The notes under the pieces were generated by a model. The model did no database searches. It was not told where the DNA came from and saw nothing but the letters and a program-made list of their open reading frames with translations. Positions 9,082 through 18,760 of a stretch of DNA of 64,000 nucleotides are shown one piece after another. The stretch is from contig NZ_FOPY01000001.1 of the NCBI RefSeq assembly GCF_900113605.1, positions 193,669-257,668 on the forward strand, written 5' to 3'. A program made the position numbers and the translations under genes. Within the stretch, counting starts at the first letter, position 1. Every line of letters begins with the position of its first letter. This stretch comes from Modicisalibacter xianhensis. GTDB lineage: Bacteria > Pseudomonadota > Gammaproteobacteria > Pseudomonadales > Halomonadaceae.

Positions 9082-10842
9082 TCACGCCTGACTTGCGGCA
9101 CCCACCGAGACTTCTTCACTGTGTCGTTTGATGGCGGCATAGCCCAGGCCAGTAATCAGCGCGCCGACGACAATCGCCAGCAGGTAAAGCAGCGCTGGCG
9201 TGATGGCGTTGGGAATCAGTAGCACGAAGATACCGCCGTGCGGTGCCATCAGCTTGGCGCCGAACAGCATCGACAGTGCTCCGGTCACCGCCCCACCGAC
9301 CATGCTGACGGGAATCACCCGCAGCGGATCCTTGGCCGCGAACGGGATGGCGCCTTCGCTGATGAAGCACAGCCCCAGCACGAACGACGCCTTGCCCGCC
9401 TCGCGCTCCGGCTCGGAAAACTTGCGACGTGCCACGAAGCTGGCGATGCCCATGCCTAGCGCTGGCACCATGCCAGCGGCCATGATGGCTGCCATGGGCG
9501 CGTAGGTTTCGGAGGCCAGCAGGCCGACGCCGAAGGTATAAGCCGCCTTGTTGACCGGCCCGCCGAGGTCGAAGCACATCATCGCGCCGAGCAGGATGCC
9601 CAGCAGCACGGCGTTGGTCGAGCCCATGTTCTCGAGGAAGGTGGTCAGTGCCGCCAGGATGCCGGCCACCGGCTCGCCGACGATGTAGATCATTACCAGC
9701 CCGGTGACCAGACTGGCGATCAGCGGAATGATCAGGATCGGCTTGAGCGACTCGACGCTGGCCGGCAGCTTGAAATACTTGGTCACCGCCCAAGCGGTAT
9801 AGCCGGCCAGGAAACCCGCAAGAATGCCACCGATAAAACCCGAACCGATATCTGCGGCCAGCCAGCCCCCGATCATCCCCGGAGCGATACCCGGTCGGTC
9901 GGCAATCGAATAGGCAATGTAGCCGGCCAGCACCGGTATCATCAGCTTGAAGGCACTGCCACCGCCGATCTGCATCAAGGCAGCGGCCAGCGTGCCCTCC
10001 TCCTGGAACGCCTCGATACCGAACACGAACGACAACGCGATCAGCAGGCCACCGGCGACGACCATCGGCAGCATGAACGACACGCCGGTGAGCAAGTGCT
10101 TGTAGACACCCTTCTCCTTGACGCTCTTCTTGCGCTCGCCTCCACCGGAGGCTGTGGCGCCCTGGCTCTCGACCTCGGCCTCGGCCAGCGCCGTCTCGAT
10201 GGTCGGCTTGGGCTTCTTCAGCGCACTGCCGGTGGAGGTTCGCCAGATACGCTTGCCGGCAAAGCGTGTCGGGTCAACTTCGATATCGCAGGCCAGGATG
10301 ACCACGTCGGCATCGTGAATTTCTTCCTCGGTCAGCTCGTCCTGGGCACCGACGGAGCCCTGGGTCTCGACCCGGATCTTGTGGCCCAGCGAACGTCCGG
10401 CCTCTGACAGCGCTTCTGCTGCCATGAAAGTATGCGCCACGCCGGTGGGACACGCCGTGACGGCAACGATACTCTTCTGGCCACTTGAGACAGCCGCGTC
10501 GGACAGCCCACCGGTAGGCTCAGTCGCGGGGCTGAACTCGCTCGCTTCGCGGCTGGCCCGGTCGAGGAACCCGGCCGGATCCGGCAATGCCTGGGCAATC
10601 GACGCCTGGAACAGGCGCTTGCCGGCAAAGCGCTGCGGCTCGGGGACATGGTCGGCCGCCACGACGATCAGCTCGGCGGCATCGATGTCCGCCTGGCTGA
10701 CCGGCCTGGGCGGCTCGAGTTCGCCGTGCATCTCCACACTGGGCTGCCAGCCTCGGCGGCGGGCGGCCTGTTCGAGACGGCGGGCGGCGAGAAAGGTCGT
10801 GGCCATGCCACTCGGGCAGGCGGTAATCAGGATCACGTTCAT
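9082..10842 (-). CDS. fruA: PTS fructose transporter subunit IIB'BC
   Basis: Inner-membrane fructose permease of 586 aa that phosphorylates fructose to fructose-1-phosphate during uptake. There are two IIB-type domains: one at 1-100 with Cys9 (TACPSGMATT) and one at about 124-220 with Cys131 (TACPTGVAHT), which is the usual phosphorylated cysteine. From about 245 on it is the multi-pass IIC domain, with motifs GGPVNKAAY and ISEGAIPFAA. A low-complexity charged linker joins IIB and IIC. GGGGAG precedes the ATG, which overlaps the fruK stop by four bases. Last gene of the operon. Confidence 0.95.
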   Translation of the reverse strand: MNVILITACPSGMATTFLAARRLEQAARRRGWQPSVEMHGELEPPRPVSQADIDAAELIVVAADHVPEPQRFAGKRLFQASIAQALPDPAGFLDRASREASEFSPATEPTGGLSDAAVSSGQKSIVAVTACPTGVAHTFMAAEALSEAGRSLGHKIRVETQGSVGAQDELTEEEIHDADVVILACDIEVDPTRFAGKRIWRTSTGSALKKPKPTIETALAEAEVESQGATASGGGERKKSVKEKGVYKHLLTGVSFMLPMVVAGGLLIALSFVFGIEAFQEEGTLAAALMQIGGGSAFKLMIPVLAGYIAYSIADRPGIAPGMIGGWLAADIGSGFIGGILAGFLAGYTAWAVTKYFKLPASVESLKPILIIPLIASLVTGLVMIYIVGEPVAGILAALTTFLENMGSTNAVLLGILLGAMMCFDLGGPVNKAAYTFGVGLLASETYAPMAAIMAAGMVPALGMGIASFVARRKFSEPEREAGKASFVLGLCFISEGAIPFAAKDPLRVIPVSMVGGAVTGALSMLFGAKLMAPHGGIFVLLIPNAITPALLYLLAIVVGALITGLGYAAIKRHSEEVSVGAASQA

Positions 10843-11807
10843 GGGTGCTCCCCTGCGGTGTCGTCAAGACGACGCACGCGCGTTCGTTGTTGGAGGTCAT
10901 GGAAGTCGGCGGCGGTGGGGTCTCCCACGCCGACATGGCGCACGGATTCGGCTGACAGCGCCGTGGCCAGTTGCAGCGTGCGTTCGGGCGCCAAGCCCGC
11001 CAGCACGCCGTGCAGCATGCCGGCTACCAAGGTATCGCCGGCGCCGACGGTACTCGTCACCGTCATCTCGGGTGGCGTGGCAAGCCAGGCTCCACGGCGG
11101 CTGACCCACAGCACACCCTCGCCCCCGGCAGAAATCACGGCCTCGTCGATGCCCTCGGCATGCAAGCGGCGCGCGGCGCGCAGCCGAGCCGGCTCGCTGT
11201 CCAGCGCTTCGCCCGCCCACTGGGCAAGCTCCTGCTCGTTGGGCTTGACGGCCGTGGGCCGGGACGCGATGGCCCGCTGCAAGGCCGGGCCACTGGTGTC
11301 GACCCACACCGGCAAGCCATGGCCTTGCAGACACTCGATCAACCCGGCCAGGTCATCCGCGCTGACGCCCGGCGGAAGACTGCCGGCGATGACCACGGCA
11401 TCGGGACGGTGCTCGGGTTCGCTGGCACGTGTCTCGAGGCTATCGAGCAGTTGCCGGATTTCCTTGGCGCCTACCTGCAGTCCGGGGCCGTTGATATCGG
11501 TAACCCGGCCATCATGTTCGGCGACCTTGGCGTTGATGCGGGTCTCGCCGGGGACGCGCAGGAAGGCATCCTCGACATTCATGTCGGCAAAGGCCCGCAC
11601 GAAAGGGCCATCGTTGGCAGCCCCAAGAAAACCCGACACCGCCACCTCGTGACCCAGTGCGACCAGTACGCGCGCCACGTTGACGCCCTTGCCCGCCGCA
11701 TCCAGTCGCGTCGACTCGGTGCGATTGACCGTGCCCAGCGTCAATTGCGGCAGACGGATTCCCAGATCCAGTGCCGGATTGAGACTGATGGTGAGGATGC
11801 GGGCCAT
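10839..11807 (-). CDS. fruK: 1-phosphofructokinase
   Basis: A 322-aa PfkB-family sugar kinase making fructose-1,6-bisphosphate from fructose-1-phosphate, linking uptake to glycolysis. MARILTISLNPALD at the N-terminus, the DAAGKGVNVARVL sugar-binding motif and the C-terminal VGAGDTLVAGM with the catalytic Asp are all seen. GGAGG precedes the start at 11807, which shares one base with the fruB stop. The end overlaps fruA. An open upstream extension to 12023 in this frame lies inside fruB and is not coding. Confidence 0.95.
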   Translation of the reverse strand: MARILTISLNPALDLGIRLPQLTLGTVNRTESTRLDAAGKGVNVARVLVALGHEVAVSGFLGAANDGPFVRAFADMNVEDAFLRVPGETRINAKVAEHDGRVTDINGPGLQVGAKEIRQLLDSLETRASEPEHRPDAVVIAGSLPPGVSADDLAGLIECLQGHGLPVWVDTSGPALQRAIASRPTAVKPNEQELAQWAGEALDSEPARLRAARRLHAEGIDEAVISAGGEGVLWVSRRGAWLATPPEMTVTSTVGAGDTLVAGMLHGVLAGLAPERTLQLATALSAESVRHVGVGDPTAADFHDLQQRTRVRRLDDTAGEHP

Positions 11808-14683
11808 TACAGTGCCTCCAGGGCTTCGCGTACGGCTTCCGCCGTGGCCTGACCCAGCGCCAATTCGGCCTGATGACGCGCCTCTACCAGGTCGATCTCG
11901 CGCAGACGCGCCTTGACCATGGGAACCTGGCGCAGCGACACCGACAGCTCGTCGACGCCCAGCCCGACCAGCACCGGCACCGCTTGGGCGTCGCTGGCCA
12001 GTTCGCCGCACACGCCGACCCACTTGCCCTTGGCATGAGCGGCATCGACGGTCATCTGGATCAGGCGCAGCACCGCCGGATGCAGGCCGTCGGATTGCGC
12101 GGAAAGCTCGGGGTGGCCGCGGTCGATGGCCAGGGTGTACTGGGTCAGATCGTTGGTGCCGATGGAGAAGAAGTCGACCTCCTCGGCCAGGCTCGGGGCG
12201 AGCAGCGCACAGGACGGGACTTCGATCATCACGCCGAGTTGCACGTCCGGCGCCTGGATTTCCTGTTGCAGGCGATCGACGATGATCTTGGCGGCGCGGA
12301 ACTCGGCGACGTCCTTGACCATCGGCAGCATGATACGCAGCGGCTTGTCACCGGCCGCGGTCAGCAGCGCGCGCAGCTGGGTCTCGAGAATCTCGGGACG
12401 GGTCAGCGCCAGGCGAATGCCGCGCAGACCGAGGAACGGGTTGTCCTCCTGGGGCAGCGGCCAGTACGGCAGCGGCTTGTCACCGCCGACGTCGAGGGTG
12501 CGCGCCACCAGCGGCCGACCGTCGAGCGCGTCGATGGCCTCGCGGTACTCGGCAATCTGAGTGTCCAGATTGGGCGCGTCGGCATGCGCCATGAACACGA
12601 ACTCGGTACGCAGCAGGCCGACACCCTCGGCGCCATACTCCACGGCATCGGCCGCATGCGCGGTATTGCCCAGGTTGGCGGCGACCTCGACACGGTGGCC
12701 GTCGCGCGTGCGCCCTTCGTCGAAACGTGCGGCGTAAGCGGCCTTCTGGCGCGCCTCGTGCTCCTTGAGACGCAGCTCGGCACGCTCGCGGCGCTCGCGG
12801 GACGGAGCGGGAATCACCCGACCGCGCTCGCCATCGAGGATCAGCTCGGTGCCGTTGTCCAGCGTCATGATCCGCTCGCCGGCACCCACCACCGCGGGAA
12901 TGCCCAGCGCACGGGCCAGGATGGCGCTGTGCGAGGTCGCGCCGCCACGTGCGGTGAGCAGGCCGCGAACCTTGGCGGTATCCAGGCGCGCCACGTCGGA
13001 CGGTCCGATATCGTCCATCACCAGGATGTAAGGAGACTCGGGCGGGGTCGGCAGTTCCACGCCGCACAGGATGCCCAGTACACGCCGGCCCACGTCGCGC
13101 AGGTCGGCGGCACGCTCGGCCAGCAACCGGTCGGCAAGCATTTCCTGGGCCCGGGCGGCGGTATCCACGCCGCGCCACCAGGCCGCTTCGGCAGACAGCC
13201 CTTCATCGATGCCCTCGTGGGCAGACTCGCGAAGCTCGGGATCGTCCAGCATCTCTTCATGCATGGAGAGGATCTCCGCCACCTCGCCCCCCTGGGCACG
13301 CCGGATCAGGGCCTCGAGCTGTTCGGCCGCTGCCTGAAGCGCATGAGAAAGCCGCGTCTTCTGAACCGGAGCATCGCCGCCGCGCGATCCGTCGAGGTCG
13401 CGGGCACGCTCGGGATACTCGAAGCGTGGCGTACGCATGACGAAGACCGAGCCGATGGCCAGGCCCGGGGCCGCCGGCACGGCAGGGTGCGCCGTATCCG
13501 CGGCGAGCGGCTCGAGCTCACGCGGCGCCGGTCGGTATTCCTCGGCCTCGCTGCGCTCATCCAGCGGTGAGACTTTCTCGCCCAGCCCACCGCGCACGGC
13601 CTCGACCAGGGCTTGCACGGCCGCTGCAGCGCCCTCGCCCTCGGCGGAGAACACCAGCGTTTGGCCGCGCCGTGCACCGAGCCCGATGACCTTGGTCAGG
13701 CTAGCGGCTGAGACTGTCTCGGCGCTGCCCTCGAGCAGGCGCACCTTGACCGGCATGCCCTGATTGCGCGCCACCTGGACCAGTTGCTTGGCCGGGCGGG
13801 CATGCAGCCCATGCGCGTTGAGCACCCGGACGCGTGCGGTTTCGGCACTGGCGCTCTCCCCGGCCAGGCGCGCCAGCACGGTGGCGGCATCGGCATCCGC
13901 CAGCGTCTCGCCATCACCGCTGTCGAGCAGTTCGGCGATACGCTCGAGCAGGCCAAGATGGGCCTCGCCCTGCGCAGCCAGGCAGAACACACCATTGACC
14001 TGCCCCTTGGGGCCGGCGAAGGCCGCTTCGGGCGTGGCCAGTGACAGTGCCGGCGTCGCCACGCCCTGGGCGCTGCTGGCCAACCACAGCCCCTGCCCCA
14101 GGGCGACCGGCTCCTGTTCGACGATGGCGGCGACGAATTCGGCATTGACGCAACCGGCCTGACGCAGGCGCGCGGCCCCGGCCAGCGCCAGCTCGAAGCG
14201 ATCCTTGGCGGGGAAGTTGAGACATAGAGTGTCGATGTCGACCTTGGCGACGACCGGCGCCTTGGACAACTCGGCGATGACCTCGGCACGGGTCCCGGCG
14301 TTCGCCAGACGCTGTGCCACGCCCTCGCGGTCGAGCACGTGAGTCAGTGCGCGCAGGATATCCAGATGCTCGTCGCTCTGGGCGGCGATGGTTACCAGCA
14401 CGTGAACGCGGTTACCGTCGTGCCACTCCACCCCGTCGGGAAATTGCAGCACGCGCACGCCCGTCTCGAGCACCTGGTCACGGCTGGCCGGTGTGCCATG
14501 CGGAATGGCAATGGCATTGCCCAGGTAGGTCGAGGACTGCGCCTCGCGGTCGTGCAGGCCCTGGCGGTACGCCGGGGTCGCGCGACCGGCCTCGGCCAGC
14601 GATGCTGCGGCCTGGTCCAGGGCATCTCGCCAATCGGATGCGTGGCAAGCGAGCAGGACATCGTCCTGATGAAGCGTGAGCAT
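11807..14683 (-). CDS. fruB: PTS multiphosphoryl transfer protein (EIIA-FPr-EI fusion)
   Basis: A 958-aa cytoplasmic protein that carries phosphate from PEP to FruA. Domains in order: fructose EIIA (about 1-145, phospho-His62 in IAIPHGTP), a linker/M region, an HPr-like FPr domain (about 284-370, His294 in HGLHARPA), and a full enzyme I (about 400-958, His585 in GGATSHSA, plus the PEP-binding region GTNDLTQYTLAIDR). Because it has its own EI and HPr, the fructose system is self-sufficient, as in Pseudomonas FruB. AAAGGAGG precedes the start. First gene of the operon. Confidence 0.95.
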   Translation of the reverse strand: MLTLHQDDVLLACHASDWRDALDQAAASLAEAGRATPAYRQGLHDREAQSSTYLGNAIAIPHGTPASRDQVLETGVRVLQFPDGVEWHDGNRVHVLVTIAAQSDEHLDILRALTHVLDREGVAQRLANAGTRAEVIAELSKAPVVAKVDIDTLCLNFPAKDRFELALAGAARLRQAGCVNAEFVAAIVEQEPVALGQGLWLASSAQGVATPALSLATPEAAFAGPKGQVNGVFCLAAQGEAHLGLLERIAELLDSGDGETLADADAATVLARLAGESASAETARVRVLNAHGLHARPAKQLVQVARNQGMPVKVRLLEGSAETVSAASLTKVIGLGARRGQTLVFSAEGEGAAAAVQALVEAVRGGLGEKVSPLDERSEAEEYRPAPRELEPLAADTAHPAVPAAPGLAIGSVFVMRTPRFEYPERARDLDGSRGGDAPVQKTRLSHALQAAAEQLEALIRRAQGGEVAEILSMHEEMLDDPELRESAHEGIDEGLSAEAAWWRGVDTAARAQEMLADRLLAERAADLRDVGRRVLGILCGVELPTPPESPYILVMDDIGPSDVARLDTAKVRGLLTARGGATSHSAILARALGIPAVVGAGERIMTLDNGTELILDGERGRVIPAPSRERRERAELRLKEHEARQKAAYAARFDEGRTRDGHRVEVAANLGNTAHAADAVEYGAEGVGLLRTEFVFMAHADAPNLDTQIAEYREAIDALDGRPLVARTLDVGGDKPLPYWPLPQEDNPFLGLRGIRLALTRPEILETQLRALLTAAGDKPLRIMLPMVKDVAEFRAAKIIVDRLQQEIQAPDVQLGVMIEVPSCALLAPSLAEEVDFFSIGTNDLTQYTLAIDRGHPELSAQSDGLHPAVLRLIQMTVDAAHAKGKWVGVCGELASDAQAVPVLVGLGVDELSVSLRQVPMVKARLREIDLVEARHQAELALGQATAEAVREALEAL

Positions 14684-14710
14684 GGAGCCTCCTTTCAGCC
14701 TCCCGCGATG

Positions 14711-14767
14711 ATTGAAACGGAACGCTGAATCGTGTCACCTTAGTTAGCTGCAATGCTGAAACGAGAC
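14711..14767. promoter_or_regulatory. Cra/FruR-like operator repeats
   Basis: Between fruB and the divergent regulator gene lie three direct copies of a Cra-half-site-like word: TTGAAACGG (14712-14720), CTGAATCGT (14725-14733) and CTGAAACGA (14756-14764). Known Cra/FruR sites contain TGAAnCG-type cores, so these probably repress fruBKA in the absence of fructose-1-phosphate. The repeats are seen; the binding is inferred. Confidence 0.6.
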
Positions 14768-14882
14768 AATCAATTAATCAAGCCTTACAGCCTAAGACCT
14801 TAGCAGGGGATGCCGCTCCCCCACGCTGCCGTAGAATTGACTCGATTCATCCAGACCGCTCTACTGCTGACAAGGACATGCC

Positions 14883-15872
14883 ATGACGCTTGCCGAAATC
14901 GCCCGCCTCGCCGGGGTCTCGCGCACCACTGCCAGTTACGTGATCAATGGCAAGGCCGAGGAACGCCGCATCAGCCGCGAGACGGTGGAGCGTGTCATGG
15001 CAGTCGTCGAACGCCACCACTATCGTGTCGACGCCCAGGCCGCCGCATTGCGCCGTGGCCAGAGCCGTACCCTGGGGCTGATCATTCCCGACCTGGAAAA
15101 TGCCAGTTATGCCCGCCTGGCCAAACGCCTGGAGCGTGGGGCGCGGGAAAAGGGCTATCAGCTACTGATCGCCGGCTCGGACGACGATCCCGATACCGAG
15201 CGCGAGTTGGCCAGGGCCTTGCGTGCGCAGCGCTGCCAGGCATTGATCGTCGCCAGCAGTCTGGCGCCCGACGACCCGTTCTATCTCGACCTGATGGAAG
15301 GCGGACTGCCTGTCATTGCCATCGACCGCAAGCTGGATCCCACGCGCTTCGTGTGCATCCTCAGCCAGAATGCGGCCGCTGCCGAGGCGTTGACCCGCTC
15401 TGTGCTGACGCCGCAGGTCCGTCAGATTGCCTGGTTCGATGCCGTCGATGAGCTGTCCATCACCCGCGAACGGCGCGAGGGTTTTCATCGGGCATTGGCA
15501 GGCACGAACACGACACCGCTCATCCTGACCGCCAGGCGCTACGACCGCAGTGAAGGCGCGGCCTTGATGCGCCAGTTGATCGAGACGCACGGCCTGCCCG
15601 ATGCCTTGGTCACGGCCTCCTATACCCTGCTCGACGGTGCGTTCGATGTGCTGCTGGAAAACGGGGGCTTGCCTGCAAACCTGCGCCTGGCGACCTTTGG
15701 TGACGACCGTCTGCTCGATTTTCTGCCCCAGCCGGTCAACTCGTTGCCGCAGGATCATGCACACATTGCTGATCTGACCCTGGCTCGCGCCCTGGCAGCG
15801 GCGCAAGGCGAATATACCCCCGGCAGCGATATCGTCGAGCGTTCCTTGCGCTATCGCCACATGTCAGCGTGA
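14883..15872 (+). CDS. cra: Catabolite repressor/activator, LacI family
   Basis: A 329-aa LacI/GalR-type regulator. Residues 1-60 form the helix-turn-helix and hinge (LAEIARLAGVSRTTASYVIN), and the rest is a periplasmic-binding-like effector domain starting GLIIPDLENASYARLAKRLE, a run typical of FruR/Cra. It is divergent from the fructose PTS operon with repeated Cra-like sites in between, so local repression relieved by fructose-1-phosphate is the expected role. AAGGA precedes the start. Whether it is also a global regulator, as in E. coli, cannot be seen here. Confidence 0.93.
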   Translation: MTLAEIARLAGVSRTTASYVINGKAEERRISRETVERVMAVVERHHYRVDAQAAALRRGQSRTLGLIIPDLENASYARLAKRLERGAREKGYQLLIAGSDDDPDTERELARALRAQRCQALIVASSLAPDDPFYLDLMEGGLPVIAIDRKLDPTRFVCILSQNAAAAEALTRSVLTPQVRQIAWFDAVDELSITRERREGFHRALAGTNTTPLILTARRYDRSEGAALMRQLIETHGLPDALVTASYTLLDGAFDVLLENGGLPANLRLATFGDDRLLDFLPQPVNSLPQDHAHIADLTLARALAAAQGEYTPGSDIVERSLRYRHMSA

Positions 15873-15980
15873 TGCCCCTTCGCGGCCGGGTTGGAAAAAA
15901 GCCCGCGGCCTGACCACGCTATGGCAATAGCGCATGGTTGACGGCCGGCATGCGTTGCCGTGCCTTCAAGGAGGTTCACG

Positions 15981-16649
15981 ATGTCGGAAGTTCCCTTCGC
16001 CAACCGCAAAGTAGCCGGCCAGGCGCTTGCCGAGCGCCTGAGGGCGCGTGCCGGCAAGAACAACGTGCTGGTGCTGGCCCTGCCCCGGGGCGGCGTCCCG
16101 GTGGCGGCGGAAGTCGCTCGCGCCCTGAGTGCGCCGCTTGACGTCATGGTGGTACGCAAGCTGGGCATGCCGGGCCATGAGGAATTCGCAATGGGCGCCA
16201 TCGCCAGTGGTGGCGTCACGGTACTCGATCCGTCACTGCTGCAACGCCTGCGACTCAATGAAAACACCGTACAGGCCGTCGTCGACAAGGAAACTCGTGA
16301 GCTTGCGCGTCGTGAGCGGGCCTACCGTGGCGATCGCCCTTATCCTGACTTTCAGGGCAAGGAGGTCATTCTTGTCGATGACGGCATTGCCACGGGCTCC
16401 AGCATGCGTGCGGCCATCCAGGCCGTGCGCCAGCTAGGCGCCGAGCATTGCATCCTGGCTGTTCCCGTGGCCCCGAGCGAGACACTGGAAGAGCTGGCCA
16501 GCGAAGTCGACGAAATCGTCTGCGTGGCGACGCCGGAGCCCTTCCGCGCCGTCGGTCAGTGGTACGTGGAGTTTGGCCAGACCAGCGATGACGAGGTCAG
16601 CGCCTGCCTGAGCGATCCTGCCCTGCGTTCCGGCGGAACTAGCGCTTGA
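15981..16649 (+). CDS. Phosphoribosyltransferase-domain protein
   Basis: A 222-aa protein. VILVDDGIATGSSM at about residues 130-143 is the PRPP-binding loop of type I phosphoribosyltransferases, and LALPRGGVPVA near residue 30 is the second family signature. AAGGAGG ends seven bases before the ATG. The length and motifs match the stand-alone PRTases often annotated near stress genes, whose substrate is unknown. No nucleobase-specific hood motif is recognisable. It lies alone between cra and the PhoD-like gene. Confidence 0.85.
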   Translation: MSEVPFANRKVAGQALAERLRARAGKNNVLVLALPRGGVPVAAEVARALSAPLDVMVVRKLGMPGHEEFAMGAIASGGVTVLDPSLLQRLRLNENTVQAVVDKETRELARRERAYRGDRPYPDFQGKEVILVDDGIATGSSMRAAIQAVRQLGAEHCILAVPVAPSETLEELASEVDEIVCVATPEPFRAVGQWYVEFGQTSDDEVSACLSDPALRSGGTSA

Positions 16650-16753
16650 GGTAGCGCTGAGGCCAAGGCAAGCACAGCCGTTTTCCAGGCGGACCGGATG
16701 ATGCGTCAGGCCCCTTGGTCAACCTTTGCGAGGCGGGTTATGCTGCCTATCCT

Positions 16754-18760
16754 ATGCAAATCGCCTCGCTCAGCGCCAACAATGGCATGGCTTCCTCCGA
16801 CTCCCTGCCCGACGTTCTTGCCGGCCCGATACTGCGTCGCACCGAACCCGGCCGCCTGGTGTTCTGGCTGGCTGCCAGTCGCCCACTCTCGTTGTGTCTG
16901 GCGCTGTATCCCGAAGGCGAACCTGTGCGTCACCTTGCCCTCGACGAGCATCGCGATTGCCTGCCTCTCGGAACGCATGCCTACATTCACCTGATCGATG
17001 TCAGGCTGGAAGCGCCGCTGCCGACCGATGTGCTGATCGGCTATGACCTGTTCATTGGCGACCTGCAAGCGGGGCAAGCCGGCATAGCCAACTGGGCGGC
17101 GCATGTGCTGTACGAGGACGAGACGCATCCCTCCTTCGTGATCAAGTCACGAATCGATAGCGTGCTGCATGGTTCTTGCCGCAAGCCACATCATGCCTCG
17201 AGAGACGGACTGGCACGGGCCGACGCCTGGCTGGACGAGCGTCGTACCCAGGCCGTCACGCGCCCTGCCCTGTTGCTGATGACCGGCGACCAGATCTATG
17301 CCGACGATGTTGCCGGCCCCATGCTGACCGCCATCCATGCCTTGATCCGGCGTCTTGGCCTGGTGGGCGAGCACCTGGAAGGTGCCGTGGTGGAGGACAG
17401 CGAGGCGCTGTACGTCGCCGAGGCGACCTATTACCGGCGCGAGCAACTGCTCCCGGCGTTCGAGTCCAACGAGGCGCTGCGCGAGCGGTTCTTCGGTGGC
17501 GTTGAAAAGCCGATCTTCACCTCGGCCAATGCCGCCAACCACCTGATCACCTTTGCCGAAGTGGCAGCCATGTATCTGCTTGTCTGGTCACCGCTACCCT
17601 GGCGCCTGATCGACGGCGATGCTCCACCGCTGGATGCAGCATGTAGCGCGCGCTTTGCCGCCGAGCACGCCATTCTCGAAGACTTCATCGCCGAGCTACC
17701 CGCAGCGGCCCGCCTGATGGCTCAGGTGCCGACATTGATGATCTTCGATGACCACGATGTCACCGATGACTGGAACCTGACCGCCGCCTGGGAGGAAACC
17801 GCCTATGGTCATCCTTTCTCACGCCGGATCATCGGCAACGCCTTGCTCGCCTATTTGCTGTTCCAGGGCTGGGGCAACGATCCCGATACGCTGGCATCGC
17901 CTCTTGCCCGGCTACATGGACTGCTGGACCAGGCGGCCGCTGGCTACCTGCCTGCCACGCATCAGGACAAGCTCATCAGCGAATTGCTGCGTTTCGAAGG
18001 CTGGGGGTACGTCCTGCCAACCTCACCCCGACTGATCGTGCTGGACACCCGGACCCGGCGATGGCGCAGCGAGCGCAACCGGCATCGTCCCTCGGGGCTC
18101 ATGGACTGGGAGGCACTGAGCGAACTGCAGCAGGACCTGCTCGACGAGCGCGCGGTGATCATCGTTTCGCCGGCGCCGATGTTCGGGGTCAAGTTGATCG
18201 AGGGGATCCAGCGTCTCTTCAGTTGGGCGGGAAAGCCCCTGCTGGTAGATGCCGAGAACTGGATGGCGCACCGCGGCGCTGCCAGCGTCATGCTCAACAT
18301 CTTCCGGCACACCCGAACACCGCAGCACTACGTGATCCTCTCGGGCGACGTGCATTACTCCTTCGTCTACGACGTGCGAATTCGTCATCGGGAACGCGGC
18401 CCGAAGATCTGGCAGATTACCAGTAGCGGAATCAAGAACGAGTTTCCGGACACGTTGCTGGACTGGTTCGACCGGCTCAACCGCTGGCTCTACGCCCCCT
18501 GGTCGCCCCTCAACTGGTTCACGAAGCGACGGCGCATGCTGGTGCAGCCCAGGGTGCCGGACCATGCCAAGGCGGGAGAGCGACTATGGAACGGTGCCGG
18601 TATCGGTCTTGTCACGTTCGACAAGGCAGGCCGTCCGCTCGATATCCAGCAGTTGGACGCCGAGGGAGAGACCATCGGCTTTCAGCCCGACCCGACCCAA
18701 CATCCGGCCACGAGGCTTTCGAAAAGAACCAGCGCGGAATCGGACACGCCACGCGGGTAA
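16754..18760 (+). CDS. PhoD-like alkaline phosphatase/phosphodiesterase
   Basis: About 668 aa from the ATG at 16754; a TTG at 16715 is also in frame and neither has a clear ribosome site. Metal-binding motifs of the PhoD-like metallophosphatase family are visible: LMTGDQIYADD, MIFDDHDVTDDWN and ILSGDVHYSF. No signal peptide or Tat motif is seen, unlike secreted PhoD, so a cytoplasmic role is likely. The substrate is not known. Its stop codon abuts the stop of the convergent hybrid kinase with no spacer. Confidence 0.85.
   Translation: MQIASLSANNGMASSDSLPDVLAGPILRRTEPGRLVFWLAASRPLSLCLALYPEGEPVRHLALDEHRDCLPLGTHAYIHLIDVRLEAPLPTDVLIGYDLFIGDLQAGQAGIANWAAHVLYEDETHPSFVIKSRIDSVLHGSCRKPHHASRDGLARADAWLDERRTQAVTRPALLLMTGDQIYADDVAGPMLTAIHALIRRLGLVGEHLEGAVVEDSEALYVAEATYYRREQLLPAFESNEALRERFFGGVEKPIFTSANAANHLITFAEVAAMYLLVWSPLPWRLIDGDAPPLDAACSARFAAEHAILEDFIAELPAAARLMAQVPTLMIFDDHDVTDDWNLTAAWEETAYGHPFSRRIIGNALLAYLLFQGWGNDPDTLASPLARLHGLLDQAAAGYLPATHQDKLISELLRFEGWGYVLPTSPRLIVLDTRTRRWRSERNRHRPSGLMDWEALSELQQDLLDERAVIIVSPAPMFGVKLIEGIQRLFSWAGKPLLVDAENWMAHRGAASVMLNIFRHTRTPQHYVILSGDVHYSFVYDVRIRHRERGPKIWQITSSGIKNEFPDTLLDWFDRLNRWLYAPWSPLNWFTKRRRMLVQPRVPDHAKAGERLWNGAGIGLVTFDKAGRPLDIQQLDAEGETIGFQPDPTQHPATRLSKRTSAESDTPRG

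Noticed and set aside
10839-12023. A longer fruK start at 12023
   Set aside because: The added 70 residues lie within fruB, are Arg/Gly-rich shadow sequence, and the ATG at 11807 has a proper ribosome site.
11873-13570. A 565-codon open frame antisense to fruB
   Set aside because: Same cause: shadow of a long GC-rich gene. Repetitive Arg/Gly/His composition, no known motif.
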